A stretch of 64,000 bases of DNA, taken from NCBI RefSeq assembly GCF_014217335.1, contig NZ_CP060092.1:1257501-1321500 (forward strand), read 5' to 3'. A program made the position numbers and the translations under genes. Origin of the DNA: Teredinibacter purpureus (GTDB taxonomy: Bacteria; Pseudomonadota; Gammaproteobacteria; Pseudomonadales; Cellvibrionaceae). Positions 19,457 to 32,127 of this stretch are shown piece after piece (positions within the stretch are counted from its first letter, which is position 1; every line of letters starts with the position of its first letter). Below the pieces are notes generated by a model. It saw nothing but the letters and a program-made list of their open reading frames with translations. It did not search any database and was not told the DNA's origin.

Positions 19457-20534
19457 GGGTTATGTCCCGTGTCGATCTTTGTTCGTTATTGTTCGTTTGG
19501 TTGGCAAGCGCATGTTGGCGCGCCCACTCACGTTTTGCGTGTTGTAAAAAACGCGTATTCCAACTGGTATGCACCTGATTACTGTCGCGCCAATACAGAA
19601 TAAATTCTGGAATTAACCCTGTGGCGAAGTTTACATCAATATTGGCTAAACGCAGCACATCGTATACGTCTTCTGAAGGCTGCCAGTGTGAGGGAAGCAG
19701 TTTTGGGTCGGTACTGTGTTCCAGCGCCGTGTTAAATTTTTTCCATTGTATGCGTACATGCTGAATAAATTTACTGTTCCATGTTTTATGTGCATCACCG
19801 CGTTCTTGCCAATACACAATAAATTCGGGAATCGCGTCTTCCACAAATTCACGTTTAATACTGGCGTGAACGGTCAACACCTCCATGGCATCTAAGCTTG
19901 GCCGCCACTGGTTGTCCATTATACTGTTCTGGTCCTGCCGATTACGTTGTGCTTCAAATTGACGCCATTGCCGAATGACATGCTGAATAAATTTAGCCCC
20001 CCACGAGCGGTGAGATTCTCCGCGTTCACGCCAGTAGGTAACGAACTCGGGAATTTGATCGCGTGCGAAGTTTTCGGGAATGTTGTGTTGTGCGAGCTGC
20101 GCGAAGGTAACAGGGTCGGGTTGCCAGTTGGCAGCAATAAAGTTATTGCTCGGCGATGCCAGTACGGGTGTGTTGTGTGGCGCGGGGGTTGGCCGAGAGG
20201 CTGTATTGGGTTGCCCTACGTACAGTGCGCGTTCATTGAAAGCATAGCGAAATGGGTGGTCGGGGCTAAGGCTGTTGGCGCCCAATAGCAATACACCTTT
20301 GGCGTGCAGGCTATGGCAGATGCGTTTAAGGTCGCGGTCATTCCAAAAGGGTACCACCGACTGTAGTCGGTTACTCGCGAGGTTACGCCACTCGAACTGC
20401 CCCTTCACTTCTGATGGTGCATGGCCAGCCAGCTCGGCCAATACCGATAGCAGAATCGACTCTTCCAGCCCCAGTTTACTGGCGAGTGAAGGGTAAACAA
20501 GAATGGGGTGTTCGGGTATAAGGCGTGAAGTCAT
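19419..20534 (-). CDS. DnaT-like primosomal protein with three tandem ssDNA-binding-type modules
   Basis: A 371-residue cytosolic protein. Residues 1-105 look like a winged-helix replication-protein N-domain (HPILVYPSLASKLGLEESI). Three copies of the DnaT C-terminal module follow, at about 137-192, 210-266 and 284-338. Each begins W-x-P and ends with IPEF(V/I)xYWRER or similar, then SW(G/N)xKFIQHV, then W. E. coli DnaT has one such module, which binds ssDNA and PriB. Three in one chain is unusual for size and suggests extended ssDNA binding. It is coupled to the lambda-P-like gene. Confidence 0.78.
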   Translation of the reverse strand: MTSRLIPEHPILVYPSLASKLGLEESILLSVLAELAGHAPSEVKGQFEWRNLASNRLQSVVPFWNDRDLKRICHSLHAKGVLLLGANSLSPDHPFRYAFNERALYVGQPNTASRPTPAPHNTPVLASPSNNFIAANWQPDPVTFAQLAQHNIPENFARDQIPEFVTYWRERGESHRSWGAKFIQHVIRQWRQFEAQRNRQDQNSIMDNQWRPSLDAMEVLTVHASIKREFVEDAIPEFIVYWQERGDAHKTWNSKFIQHVRIQWKKFNTALEHSTDPKLLPSHWQPSEDVYDVLRLANIDVNFATGLIPEFILYWRDSNQVHTSWNTRFLQHAKREWARQHALANQTNNNEQRSTRDITLEEELADRSWAN

Positions 20535-20742
20535 AATCTCTCTCTAAGAGGGGGTCACTTTATCATTTAATGCCGCGTGCCGGTATGCCAATAATGGTCG
20601 TCATGCGTCTTCCTGTGTTAGGCCATGATGGCTGGCATCGTAATGATAAGGTGGGGGAGACTAGAGTCCCGCTGGGAGCGGCCCTTGGCGAGGGGCACAA
20701 CGGTAATGGTCTCTCGCCAAGGTGGGTATATGGTGTTCTTCG

Positions 20743-22824
20743 TTATAGTGCGCGCGCCATTTTAGCCTTACGTATCAACTGAATATATTCCGTACGGTAG
20801 CCATATTCGTCGTCTCCTTTGTTGGCTTGAGCTAATACAATGGCATCGTCGAAACCCCACTCGCCCGTGTATTGGCCGTTTTTTAGCAATTGCGCAAAAC
20901 CGGCAACGGCGGTGGCGAAGCGGGCTTCGCGTAGCATAAGAGCTGAAGGTTGGCGGGCTTCCATGTTAATCGTGGTGGTGAGCAGTTGCGAGTTATCGGC
21001 ATCCGGCTGCTTGTAGCGAATTTTCACAAAACCGTATTCGTTAGCATGGCCGGCGGCGATGGGTGTTTCGCTATAACGTGAAGTATCAATAAGTTCTGCA
21101 CCGGAATTAACGGGCGTAATCTCATACAGTGCGGTCACCGTATGGCCGGCACCAATTTCACCGGCATCAACCGCATCATTATTAAAATCTTCTCGCTTGA
21201 GTGCTCGGGTTTCGTAGCCGAGCAAACGGTATTCTGCGACGGTAGCGGGGTTGAACTCTACCTGTATTTTTACATCTTTGGCGATAGGAAAGAGGTTGGC
21301 AGTGGCTTCGGTGACGAGTACTTTCTGGGCCTCGCTTAGCGTATCGATATAGGCTGCGACACCATTGCCGTTTTGAGCCAGCTGCTGCATTAAGGCATCG
21401 TTATAGTTGCCGCCACCAAAACCTAGCACTGACAGATAAATACCCTTCTCACGTTTGCGTTCTACAAACCCCTTTAATTCTTCGTTGCTTTGAATACCTA
21501 CATTAAAGTCACCATCGGTGGCGAGAAATATGCGATTAACCGCATCCTCGCGGAACGAGGATTCTGCCAATTGATAGGCCAATTTAATACCTTCTGCACC
21601 CGCCGTAGAACCTCCTGCTTGCAAGGTGTTAATCGCCTCTAGAATCGTCTGCTTTTCGGCGACTTTAGTGGGGGCCAATACTGTACCGGCGGCGCCGGCG
21701 TACACGGCAATTGCCACGGTGTCGTCGGGGCGTAATTTGCTGAGCAACAAATTCATCGACTGTTTAACCAGAGGCAGCTTGTCGGGTGCATTCATGGAAC
21801 CACTAACATCGAGCAAGAAAACCACATTAGATTTTGGCTGTTCTGCGCTAAGTTCGTAACCTTTTATACCAATATGTACCAGTTTATTCTTGATGTTCCA
21901 CGGTGAGGTTATCACCGTAATATTGCGGCTAAAAGGTTCTGCAGTGCTGGTGGGCTGAGGGTATTGGTAGTCGAAATAGTTGACCATTTCTTCTAAGCGC
22001 ACGGCATCTTTTTGTGGCAGTACGCCTCGGTTGAGTTGGCGACGCACGAAGCTATAGGATGCTGTGTCGACGTCAATCGAAAACGTGGAGACCGGTTCTT
22101 CACGGGTGAGCTTAATCGCGTTGGTTTCCACGTGTTCGAAACGGTCGCGGCCTTCGCTTGGAATCTGTTGAACTGCAATGTCGCGGCCGGGAGGCGACAT
22201 CATTGTGCGGGGTTTTGCTGGTGCGGGGCTGGCGAGTTGTTGACGCTTTTCACGTTCGACGATAGCGATACCTGCTACACGCTGTAAGGATTCGGCCGCA
22301 GCTGCGTCACTCTCGTGGAGAAGAGCAATATCTTCGGCGGAGATTGCCTCCACAACGGCTGATGATTCGCGGCGAATATCAGCGGCCGTTTCCAGTGAAG
22401 TGCGCATACCCGTTACGATAACGTCTTCCTGTGCTTGTGCAGGAGGGGGCGGCATTTGCCCGGTGTCGTTTAGCGGGTGGAGCGGCATAAAAGGGGTTTG
22501 TTCGGTGCCAATCATTATGCCAAATACCGCCATACAAGCGGTGGCAATACCGCCAAGTAGCCATTTTTTTTGTGCGAAATTAGGCGTATTCATAGGGTCT
22601 CTCCGATTCGTTTTGTTGGAACTAATAGTGAGACGGAGCCAACGCCAAAATCCTTGGGGGATGTACGAGTTTTTTTCGGGTGTACGGTGTTCTTGTGCTG
22701 CAGAGTGCGCCTGTTGGGATTTAAATTCACTGACGGCCATAGCGATGGCACGTTGCTTTGCTTCTGCGTCGGGCGCGTGATCGGCACTTCTATCGAGTTG
22801 TTTTTTTAGATCGTATTCATTCAT
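20743..22824 (-). CDS. membrane-anchored von Willebrand factor A protein (YfbK-like) with TonB-receptor-plug-like segment
   Basis: 693 residues. A cytosolic N-terminus (1-86) is followed by one TM helix (about 87-106), a Pro-rich linker, and a segment at about 133-190 (DVIVTGMRTSLETAADIRRE, then EAISAEDI and SLQRVAGIAI) that closely resembles the start of the plug of TonB-dependent receptors. A vWA domain follows with an intact MIDAS (DVSGSM, Asp339/Ser341/Ser343; later DDTVAI and ATDGDFNVG), and then the YfbK-type C-terminal domain. It overlaps the upstream ECF sigma gene by 8 bp and has anti-sigma-like topology, so it may regulate that sigma factor; this is inference. Confidence 0.85.
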   Translation of the reverse strand: MNEYDLKKQLDRSADHAPDAEAKQRAIAMAVSEFKSQQAHSAAQEHRTPEKNSYIPQGFWRWLRLTISSNKTNRRDPMNTPNFAQKKWLLGGIATACMAVFGIMIGTEQTPFMPLHPLNDTGQMPPPPAQAQEDVIVTGMRTSLETAADIRRESSAVVEAISAEDIALLHESDAAAAESLQRVAGIAIVEREKRQQLASPAPAKPRTMMSPPGRDIAVQQIPSEGRDRFEHVETNAIKLTREEPVSTFSIDVDTASYSFVRRQLNRGVLPQKDAVRLEEMVNYFDYQYPQPTSTAEPFSRNITVITSPWNIKNKLVHIGIKGYELSAEQPKSNVVFLLDVSGSMNAPDKLPLVKQSMNLLLSKLRPDDTVAIAVYAGAAGTVLAPTKVAEKQTILEAINTLQAGGSTAGAEGIKLAYQLAESSFREDAVNRIFLATDGDFNVGIQSNEELKGFVERKREKGIYLSVLGFGGGNYNDALMQQLAQNGNGVAAYIDTLSEAQKVLVTEATANLFPIAKDVKIQVEFNPATVAEYRLLGYETRALKREDFNNDAVDAGEIGAGHTVTALYEITPVNSGAELIDTSRYSETPIAAGHANEYGFVKIRYKQPDADNSQLLTTTINMEARQPSALMLREARFATAVAGFAQLLKNGQYTGEWGFDDAIVLAQANKGDDEYGYRTEYIQLIRKAKMARAL

Positions 22825-23386
22825 GTGTGCCCCCTTCTGTTGGTGAAAGAAGGTTGAGTTTTTTACGTATTTGATGAAGCCGCCACGAGATGGTGCTTTC
22901 TTTTACCGCCAGAACGTTGGCGGCTTCGGCATGTGTTAAGCCTTCAGCTAACACGAGAAGAAGCGTTGCTTTAAAACCTTCTCCCCAACTTTCGAGACGG
23001 CTTAAAATTTGTTGAAGGTAAATGCCGGAATCGTGCTGGGCTTCCACGCTTGGCTCTCGAGTAGTTTCGGTGACGTGCCGGCGCCCGTCGCCACCAGGTT
23101 CGGTATGCTTGGTTTCACTGCGGTGCCAGTCAATTGCGCAAGTAACCACGAGCCGGTACAACCACGTGGTAAAGCTGGCATCGAACCGAAATTGCCCTAG
23201 TGAGCGCGCGAGTTTAAGGCAAGCTTGCTGGGTTATGTCTTGCGCGTCTGTGGGGTTGCCGCACCACTTACAGGCAAAGCGATACATCCTGTCGTAATGC
23301 AGTTGCAACAGGGATTCAAAAGCGGCGCTATCACCGCTTTGGGCCGCTTTAATGAGCGTGTCGGGTGTGTCGGATTTTCGAGTCAT
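22817..23386 (-). CDS. RNA polymerase ECF-type sigma factor
   Basis: 189 residues with only sigma regions 2 and 4. Region 2 covers about residues 22-90 (YRFACKWCGNPTDAQDITQQ, then FTTWLYRLVVTCAIDWHR). Region 4 is the C-terminal helix-turn-helix LTHAEAANVLAVKESTISWR. The 8-bp overlap with the membrane vWA gene suggests that protein is its regulator or main target. No autoregulated promoter could be identified by eye. Confidence 0.92.
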   Translation of the reverse strand: MTRKSDTPDTLIKAAQSGDSAAFESLLQLHYDRMYRFACKWCGNPTDAQDITQQACLKLARSLGQFRFDASFTTWLYRLVVTCAIDWHRSETKHTEPGGDGRRHVTETTREPSVEAQHDSGIYLQQILSRLESWGEGFKATLLLVLAEGLTHAEAANVLAVKESTISWRLHQIRKKLNLLSPTEGGTHE

Positions 23387-23428
23387 TATGGATTAGACGG
23401 CCATTTAGGCGAAATCCTTGGTTTTATT

Positions 23429-24541
23429 TTAGCGAATATGACGCACCGGTATTTGGTCGGCGAGTAAGGGTTGGTATTGCAATTTACGTATGGTTTCGCT
23501 CACCTGCGCGACGCTACGTTGGTCGTTGGTATCGAACTGCTCTAGTGCGCTGGGGGTGCTGTCACTATAGCCGCCGGGTTGCGTGCTAGATTCTGCGCTT
23601 AGGTGGGTAATGCCCAAGGGCAATAATGCATCGCGTAGCGGTTCCGATTCCCGTGTTGAGAGTACCAGTTCAACATCGGGAAAGCATAGCCTTAGGGCCA
23701 TTATCAGTTGAATAAAGTCCTTATCGTTTACGGGGTGGGCAATGTTGTAGTCGGTACCGCAGGGGCGTAATCGTGGCAGACCAATACTGTAGCGTTGTCG
23801 CCAGTGCGTACGCTGTAGATAGTGTAGATGATGCGCGAGGGCGATAGCGTCGGTGCGCCAATCGGCAAGCCCTAATAAAATACCCACGCCAATTTTTTCG
23901 ATACCGGCAGCGGCAGCTCTGTCAGGTGTGTCGAGCCGCCAATCGAAATCCATTTTTTGTCCGCTTAGGTGTACGTCGGCGTAGCGTTTTCGGTTATAGG
24001 TTTCTTGGTATACCACTACACCGTCGAGGCCGGCGTTTGCGAGTGTCCGGTAGGCGTCTTCGCTAAAAGGCTGTGCTTCCAATTGTAGCTGTGCAAGATG
24101 TGGCCGAAGCGTGGTTAACGATTCACAAAAATAATCTAAACCAATTTTGTGTTCTGCTTCGCCACTCACGAGCAGCACATGGCCAATATTTTTGGCTTGA
24201 ATACTGCTAATTTCGTTTTTTAATTGGGCGGGGCGTAACCATGTACGCTTAAGTTTAGCGTCTGCGGTAAACCCACAGTAAGTGCAAATATTTGTGCATA
24301 AATTACTGAGATAAAGCGGTAGGAATAGCTGTAAGTTTGCACCAAAACGTTGTCGGGTTAAGTCGTGGCTATGGGCCGCCATTTCGGTTAAATACGGCGT
24401 AGCGGCGTCGGAAATAAGCACGGCCAAATCCGTTAGGGATCGGTTGGGTTGCGCCAAGGTTCTCTCTACATCCGCGCGGGTGAATGTTTCCCACGAAAAA
24501 GAGGGCGTGATGTTAGTGGATAAATACTGGCGGTAACTCAT
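23429..24541 (-). CDS. thiH: 2-iminoacetate synthase (tyrosine lyase)
   Basis: Radical-SAM enzyme cleaving L-tyrosine to dehydroglycine (2-iminoacetate) for the thiazole ring of thiamine. The cluster motif is Cys82-x3-Cys86-x2-Cys89 in [14 protein letters not shown]. The C-terminal BATS-type region contains [30 protein letters not shown]. 370 residues, as expected. The start overlaps the thiG stop (ATGA). Using ThiH rather than ThiO implies an oxygen-independent glycine-imine source. Confidence 0.96.
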   Translation of the reverse strand: MSYRQYLSTNITPSFSWETFTRADVERTLAQPNRSLTDLAVLISDAATPYLTEMAAHSHDLTRQRFGANLQLFLPLYLSNLCTNICTYCGFTADAKLKRTWLRPAQLKNEISSIQAKNIGHVLLVSGEAEHKIGLDYFCESLTTLRPHLAQLQLEAQPFSEDAYRTLANAGLDGVVVYQETYNRKRYADVHLSGQKMDFDWRLDTPDRAAAAGIEKIGVGILLGLADWRTDAIALAHHLHYLQRTHWRQRYSIGLPRLRPCGTDYNIAHPVNDKDFIQLIMALRLCFPDVELVLSTRESEPLRDALLPLGITHLSAESSTQPGGYSDSTPSALEQFDTNDQRSVAQVSETIRKLQYQPLLADQIPVRHIR

Positions 24542-25311
24542 GTAAGCGACTCCAAAAAAGTCGTTAATGGGCTGGTGGCATTAGCGCGTTCGCTGCTGCT
24601 GGCTAGGCCACTGGTATAGGCGTAGCGTCCAGCGGTAACGGCCAATTTAAACGCTTCTGCCATTGTTGCAGGGTTATGTGCGGTGGCGATGGCGGTGTTT
24701 ACCATAACGGCTGTGGCTCCCATTTCCATTACTTTAGCGGCATGGGAAGGCGCTCCTAAGCCGGCATCGATAATGACGGGAAGGGTACTTTGCTCAATAA
24801 TGATGCGTAAAAATACTTCGGTGGCTACGCCTTGATTGCTACCAATGGGCGCCGCCAATGGCATAACGGCCGCACAACCCAGTGCTTCGAGGCGTTTACA
24901 CAGTACTGGGTCGGCATGTATATACGGCAACACATGAAAACCTTCTTCAACGAGAATGGCCGCCGCTTTATACGTTTCCAGCGGGTCGGGCATTAAATAT
25001 TGTTGGTCGGGATGTATTTCGAGTTTTATGAAAGGTGTGTCGAACAGTTCTCGGCCGAGACGTGCAAGATAAACGGCTTCGTCGGCATTACGTGCGCCGC
25101 TGGTGTTCGGTAAAAAGCGTAAGCCCAGTTGCTGTAAGGGCTGCACAATATCGGTTTCACCTTGTTGCCAATTGACACGTTTTAATGCAACGGTAACGCA
25201 CTCGGTACCGCTGCACTGCAATGCATCCCGCATGAGGCTTACAGAGCCAAATTTTCCACTGCCCATGATGATGCGGGAATTAAACGTGGTACCTGCGAGT
25301 GTCCATTCCAT
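24538..25311 (-). CDS. thiG: thiazole synthase
   Basis: Forms the thiazole phosphate from DXP, 2-iminoacetate and ThiS-thiocarboxylate. The 257-residue TIM barrel begins [14 protein letters not shown]. The Schiff-base lysine is probably in [10 protein letters not shown]. The family blocks [51 protein letters not shown] and [28 protein letters not shown] are all present. It sits between thiS and thiH. Confidence 0.97.
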   Translation of the reverse strand: MEWTLAGTTFNSRIIMGSGKFGSVSLMRDALQCSGTECVTVALKRVNWQQGETDIVQPLQQLGLRFLPNTSGARNADEAVYLARLGRELFDTPFIKLEIHPDQQYLMPDPLETYKAAAILVEEGFHVLPYIHADPVLCKRLEALGCAAVMPLAAPIGSNQGVATEVFLRIIIEQSTLPVIIDAGLGAPSHAAKVMEMGATAVMVNTAIATAHNPATMAEAFKLAVTAGRYAYTSGLASSSERANATSPLTTFLESLT

Positions 25312-25313
25312 GA

Positions 25314-25500
25314 TTATCCTCCTACCACGGCAAAAAAGGCGTCGACATTATCGAGTTCGTTGAGTGTATGGCTGGGCCATTGTGTTTTTGGCACCACAGT
25401 GCCGTTTACCGCTATAGCGATGCGAGACGGTAGAGCGCTTTGCAAATGCGCAGTCACAAAATGTTCCAGAGTTGTAGAGGGGGTGTCGAGTGGTTCGCTA

Positions 25501-25517
<17 letters not shown>
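25314..25517 (-). CDS. thiS: sulfur carrier protein ThiS
   Basis: Small beta-grasp protein (67 residues) whose C-terminal Gly-Gly is adenylated and converted to a thiocarboxylate for thiazole synthesis. It begins [13 protein letters not shown] and ends FFAVVGG. The ATG at 25517 is preferred over the longer frame from 25550 because it gives a normal ThiS N-terminus. It overlaps the end of thiDE by 17 bp. No thiF is present in this operon, so a ThiF/MoeB-type activating enzyme must be encoded elsewhere. Confidence 0.93.
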
Positions 25518-28876
<3,359 letters not shown>

Positions 28877-28996
28877 TTAACAATAACCATTAGCGGGGTA
28901 GCGGTATCAACCTTTTTTTGGCTGAGTAAGCGTGAACTCGCGGGTCGTTATTGTAAGCCTACTTAGGCGTGTTAGACGAAACAGTTGCGGTATTCT

Positions 28997-29078
28997 TGTT
29001 CCCTTCGCAGGCATTATCCTGATCAGGTAGTACGGATCTCGTTAGTAACGATCTCAGCCTTACGGCACTCCGACAAGT
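28997..29078 (-). promoter_or_regulatory. TPP riboswitch (THI element)
   Basis: On the minus strand the leader of thiC contains the conserved aptamer strings GGAGTGCC, GGCTGAGATCG, ACCTGATCAGGATAATGCC and GCGAAGGGAACAAG, in the correct order for the THI element. Binding of thiamine pyrophosphate should shut down the thiC-thiDE-thiS-thiG-thiH operon. Confidence 0.95.
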
Positions 29079-29235
29079 CAATTTGCAGCGGAGTATACGG
29101 CAGAGAATTTTTAAGAGCAATTCATCCAGCGCCAAAATACGACTGAGAGCGTCCTTAACTTGGACGGCTATTGTGCTGAAACGCAATACGAGCAGGAGAG
29201 CAGAGTCGAGATGGAAGGGTGAAATAGAAAGGGCG

Positions 29236-29730
29236 CTAGCCGTGGCACTTTTTCATTTTCTTGGCACTGCCACACCAGCAAGGGTCATTTCGCCCAAGTT
29301 TGATCGGTTCTAGAATATCGCCGGAAAAATACCACCAACGATTCTGATCAAAGCAAAATTGTGACTTTTCGTGCAACTGATGGGGTACCGCAAGCGTCGG
29401 TTTTTCATCGCCTCTTGGATGGAAAAAAGCGACGAATTCAACGCTGCCGTTGGTCGCCTGTGGCGTGGGGGAGTTGATGATTTTCAAGCTGAGCCATTGC
29501 GTACTAGCGGCGGTGCTTGCCAAGGTCTTGCTATCGTCGGGTGAGCGCTGGCTTGGGTGCAGCGTGGCGACTAGATAAGGAAAGTTGCCTAAATAGAAGG
29601 CGCAGTAACGCGAGCGCATTAATGTGACGGGCGTGCACTGGCTTGGCTGGTTCTCCGCTGTGTGCAGGCGTGCGCAGCACTCTGAGTAAGGGCTGCCAGA
29701 GCAGCAGGGGCAAGGGTCATGTTTATTCAT
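29236..29730 (-). CDS. YchJ/UPF0225 family protein with SEC-C motifs
   Basis: Protein of unknown function with two zinc-binding SEC-C type motifs. The N-terminal one is CPCCSGSPYSECC and the C-terminal one is RNDPCWCGSAKKMKKCHG. Between them is an NTF2-like YchJ domain (LMRSRYCAFYLGNFPYLVATLHPS). The ATG at 29730 is preferred because it places the first motif at the N-terminus as in YchJ; an ATG at 29739 is also in frame. Confidence 0.88.
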   Translation of the reverse strand: MNKHDPCPCCSGSPYSECCARLHTAENQPSQCTPVTLMRSRYCAFYLGNFPYLVATLHPSQRSPDDSKTLASTAASTQWLSLKIINSPTPQATNGSVEFVAFFHPRGDEKPTLAVPHQLHEKSQFCFDQNRWWYFSGDILEPIKLGRNDPCWCGSAKKMKKCHG

Positions 29731-29818
29731 AGTCCGCATTCTAACGGATTCAGCCTAATCGGGGGTTTTTCTGTTAAAAGTGGTGCTAAAATCACCTTTC
29801 ACTTCACAACGCCAACTG

Positions 29819-30307
29819 ATGTTCCCTATGTTTGCTCACGACCTTGAAAAAGAAAAAGCTTATCAAATCTCGCGCTTCGACCGAGATCACTTACTCGGCA
29901 ACGCTTCACCTCACCCCATAGAGCTCGATGGCGAAACATGGGCAACGGTAGAACACTACTTTCAAGCGCAAATGGTAGCCAATGAAACTGTTATGGCGAA
30001 AATAAAACAGGCCCCTAGCGCTGAAGAGGCCTATAAAATAGGCACCTCGTGGTTCCGGCGAAAACGTAAGGATTGGAAACAAATACGCCGCGTGATGATG
30101 ACGCGGGCTTTGTATACCAAAGCACAAATGTACCCAGATGTTAAAGCAGCGCTCTTAAAAACTGGTGATGAATTAATTATAGAAACGTCTGCTTATGATC
30201 ATTACTGGGGTATTGGTCGTGATCAGCGCGGTGATAATATGCTGGGCAAAACATGGATGGATGTACGACGAAAATTGCTCGAAAACATAACCGTTAACGC
30301 GTCCTAA
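29819..30307 (+). CDS. NADAR-family N-glycosidase (YbiA-like)
   Basis: YbiA/NADAR proteins hydrolyse the N-glycosidic bond of reactive riboflavin-pathway intermediates; some act on ADP-ribosylated bases. Visible family blocks are the acidic start with a Phe-rich turn, then HPIELDGETWATVEHYFQAQ, and the C-terminal YDHYWGIGRDQRGDNMLGKTW. The frame opens at a GTG (29780), but the ATG at 29819 or 29828 fits better. It is divergent from the ychJ-like gene. Confidence 0.87.
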   Translation: MFPMFAHDLEKEKAYQISRFDRDHLLGNASPHPIELDGETWATVEHYFQAQMVANETVMAKIKQAPSAEEAYKIGTSWFRRKRKDWKQIRRVMMTRALYTKAQMYPDVKAALLKTGDELIIETSAYDHYWGIGRDQRGDNMLGKTWMDVRRKLLENITVNAS

Positions 30308-30414
30308 ATAGACCGTTGTTGAGCGCTACTGTACACAGAATTAAACCTGTACAGAACTCGTTTTTTTAACAACAATCCAGAAAAAGCGAATAATACACGA
30401 TACGAGGAAGACCC

Positions 30415-31785
30415 TTGGCGAAAAGTAAAACGGCCTTTGTTTGCGATGATTGCGGCGCAGACTTCAGTAAGTGGCAAGGACAATGCACTGAGTGCGGAGC
30501 ATGGAATAGCCTAAAAGAAGTGCGCTTAAGTAGCAGCACAAAAACAGCGAGTGCTGGTAACGGGCGTTCCGGGTTTGCGGGTGAACTACAATCAAAAGTG
30601 ACGGCGTTGTCCGATATCGATTTAGCGGAGTTGCCCCGTTTTACATCCGGCATGGGCGAATTTGATCGTGTACTCGGCGGCGGTTTTATACCCGGCTCTG
30701 TAGTGTTGATAGGGGGGCACCCAGGTGCCGGTAAATCGACTGTTCTATTGCAAACGCTTTGTGGCTTGGCACAAACTCACGAAGCGCTCTATGTAACGGG
30801 CGAAGAGTCTTTGCAGCAGGTTGCGATGCGCGCAAAACGTTTGGAATTGCCCACGGATAAATTAAAAATGTTATCGGCAACGGATGTTGACGTTATTGTT
30901 CATGCGGCGGGTGTTGTGCAGCCAAAGATAATGGTGGTTGATTCCATTCAAGTGATGCACCAAGTGGAAATTTCTTCTGCACCTGGAGGTGTTTCTCAGG
31001 TGCGTGAATGTGCCGCACAATTAACGCGGTTTGCAAAACAAAGCGGTACCGTTTTGATTTTAGTAGGACACGTTACAAAGGATGGCTCATTGGCGGGGCC
31101 TAAAGTATTGGAGCACATTATTGATTGTTCCATTATGCTCGAAGGCTCTCACGATTCTCGTTATCGTACCTTACGTGGAACTAAAAACCGTTTTGGTGCA
31201 GTAAATGAGTTGGGCGTATTTGCCATGACGGAGCAAGGCCTGAAGGAAGTGACAAACCCCTCGGCAATATTTCTACAGCGTGCAGATGAAATTGCCTCAG
31301 GTTCGCTCGTAATGGTGGTGTGGGAAGGTACGCGCCCACTACTCGTAGAAATTCAAGCGTTGGTCGACGACTCTAGTTTGGGTAACCCTCGGCGCGTTGC
31401 CGTAGGCCTCGATCAAAATCGTTTAGCGATGTTGCTGGCGGTTATGCATCGCCATGGTGGCGTTATGGTTGGCGATCAAGATGTCTTTGTGAATGTGGTC
31501 GGTGGGGTAAAGATTGTCGAAACAAGTGCAGATCTAGCACTGCTATTAGCGTTGGTATCAAGTTTTCGTGACCGGCCTCTCTCGCGTGAACTTGTTGTAT
31601 TTGGCGAAGTCGGTTTGTCTGGCGAGATTAGACCGGTACCCAGCGGCCAAGAGCGCATTCGTGAAGCGGCAAAGCACGGGTTTAAAAAAGCGATTGTGCC
31701 CTACGGTAATCTACCGCGAGAACCCGTAAAAGGCATGGAAGTTATTGCTGTTAAAAAGTTAAGTGAAGCGTTAGAGGCGATTTAA
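30415..31785 (+). CDS. radA: DNA repair protein RadA (Sms)
   Basis: RecA-related ATPase/helicase promoting branch migration in recombinational repair. An N-terminal C4 zinc motif (Cys10, 13, 24, 27) precedes Walker A GHPGAGKST (100-108), the RadA-specific KNRFG motif and a C-terminal Lon-like P-domain (GDQDVFVNVVGG, GEVGLSGEIRPV). 456 residues. The start codon is TTG: GAGGAAG ends 4 nt upstream and the normal RadA N-terminus follows. Confidence 0.97.
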   Translation: MAKSKTAFVCDDCGADFSKWQGQCTECGAWNSLKEVRLSSSTKTASAGNGRSGFAGELQSKVTALSDIDLAELPRFTSGMGEFDRVLGGGFIPGSVVLIGGHPGAGKSTVLLQTLCGLAQTHEALYVTGEESLQQVAMRAKRLELPTDKLKMLSATDVDVIVHAAGVVQPKIMVVDSIQVMHQVEISSAPGGVSQVRECAAQLTRFAKQSGTVLILVGHVTKDGSLAGPKVLEHIIDCSIMLEGSHDSRYRTLRGTKNRFGAVNELGVFAMTEQGLKEVTNPSAIFLQRADEIASGSLVMVVWEGTRPLLVEIQALVDDSSLGNPRRVAVGLDQNRLAMLLAVMHRHGGVMVGDQDVFVNVVGGVKIVETSADLALLLALVSSFRDRPLSRELVVFGEVGLSGEIRPVPSGQERIREAAKHGFKKAIVPYGNLPREPVKGMEVIAVKKLSEALEAI

Positions 31786-32127
31786 GTTGCGCCATCGTTG
31801 GCATGTCTATTGGCTTTTCGTGTGACAAATATCATATTAATGTTCGTCGCCACTCTAATGTTTCCAATTGAACGTTTCCAGTTGAATAAAGGCCGGCTAA
31901 TTAATGTGTTAAATAGCGTGTAGTTAAAAGTGATATTAGACGTGAGAATAGCATTATAGAATGCCACGATAAATTATTAACGTGTGCGCCATTTACGGAC
32001 GTAAACGGCAAGGGTTTGTCGCGCTACAGGCTGGAATAGTAGGATAAAACGGTGCTATGGTTGCGTGCACACGAAACCAGTGGGTTTCGTTATAAATCCA
32101 ATTATAATAATTAGCCTTGGTACTCTT
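31786..32127. other. 342-bp intergenic region before the poly-serine lipoprotein
   Basis: The open frame of the next gene reaches back to 32065, but its true ATG is at 32128. I see no radA terminator, no repeat and no credible small gene here. It should carry the lipoprotein promoter. Confidence 0.35.
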
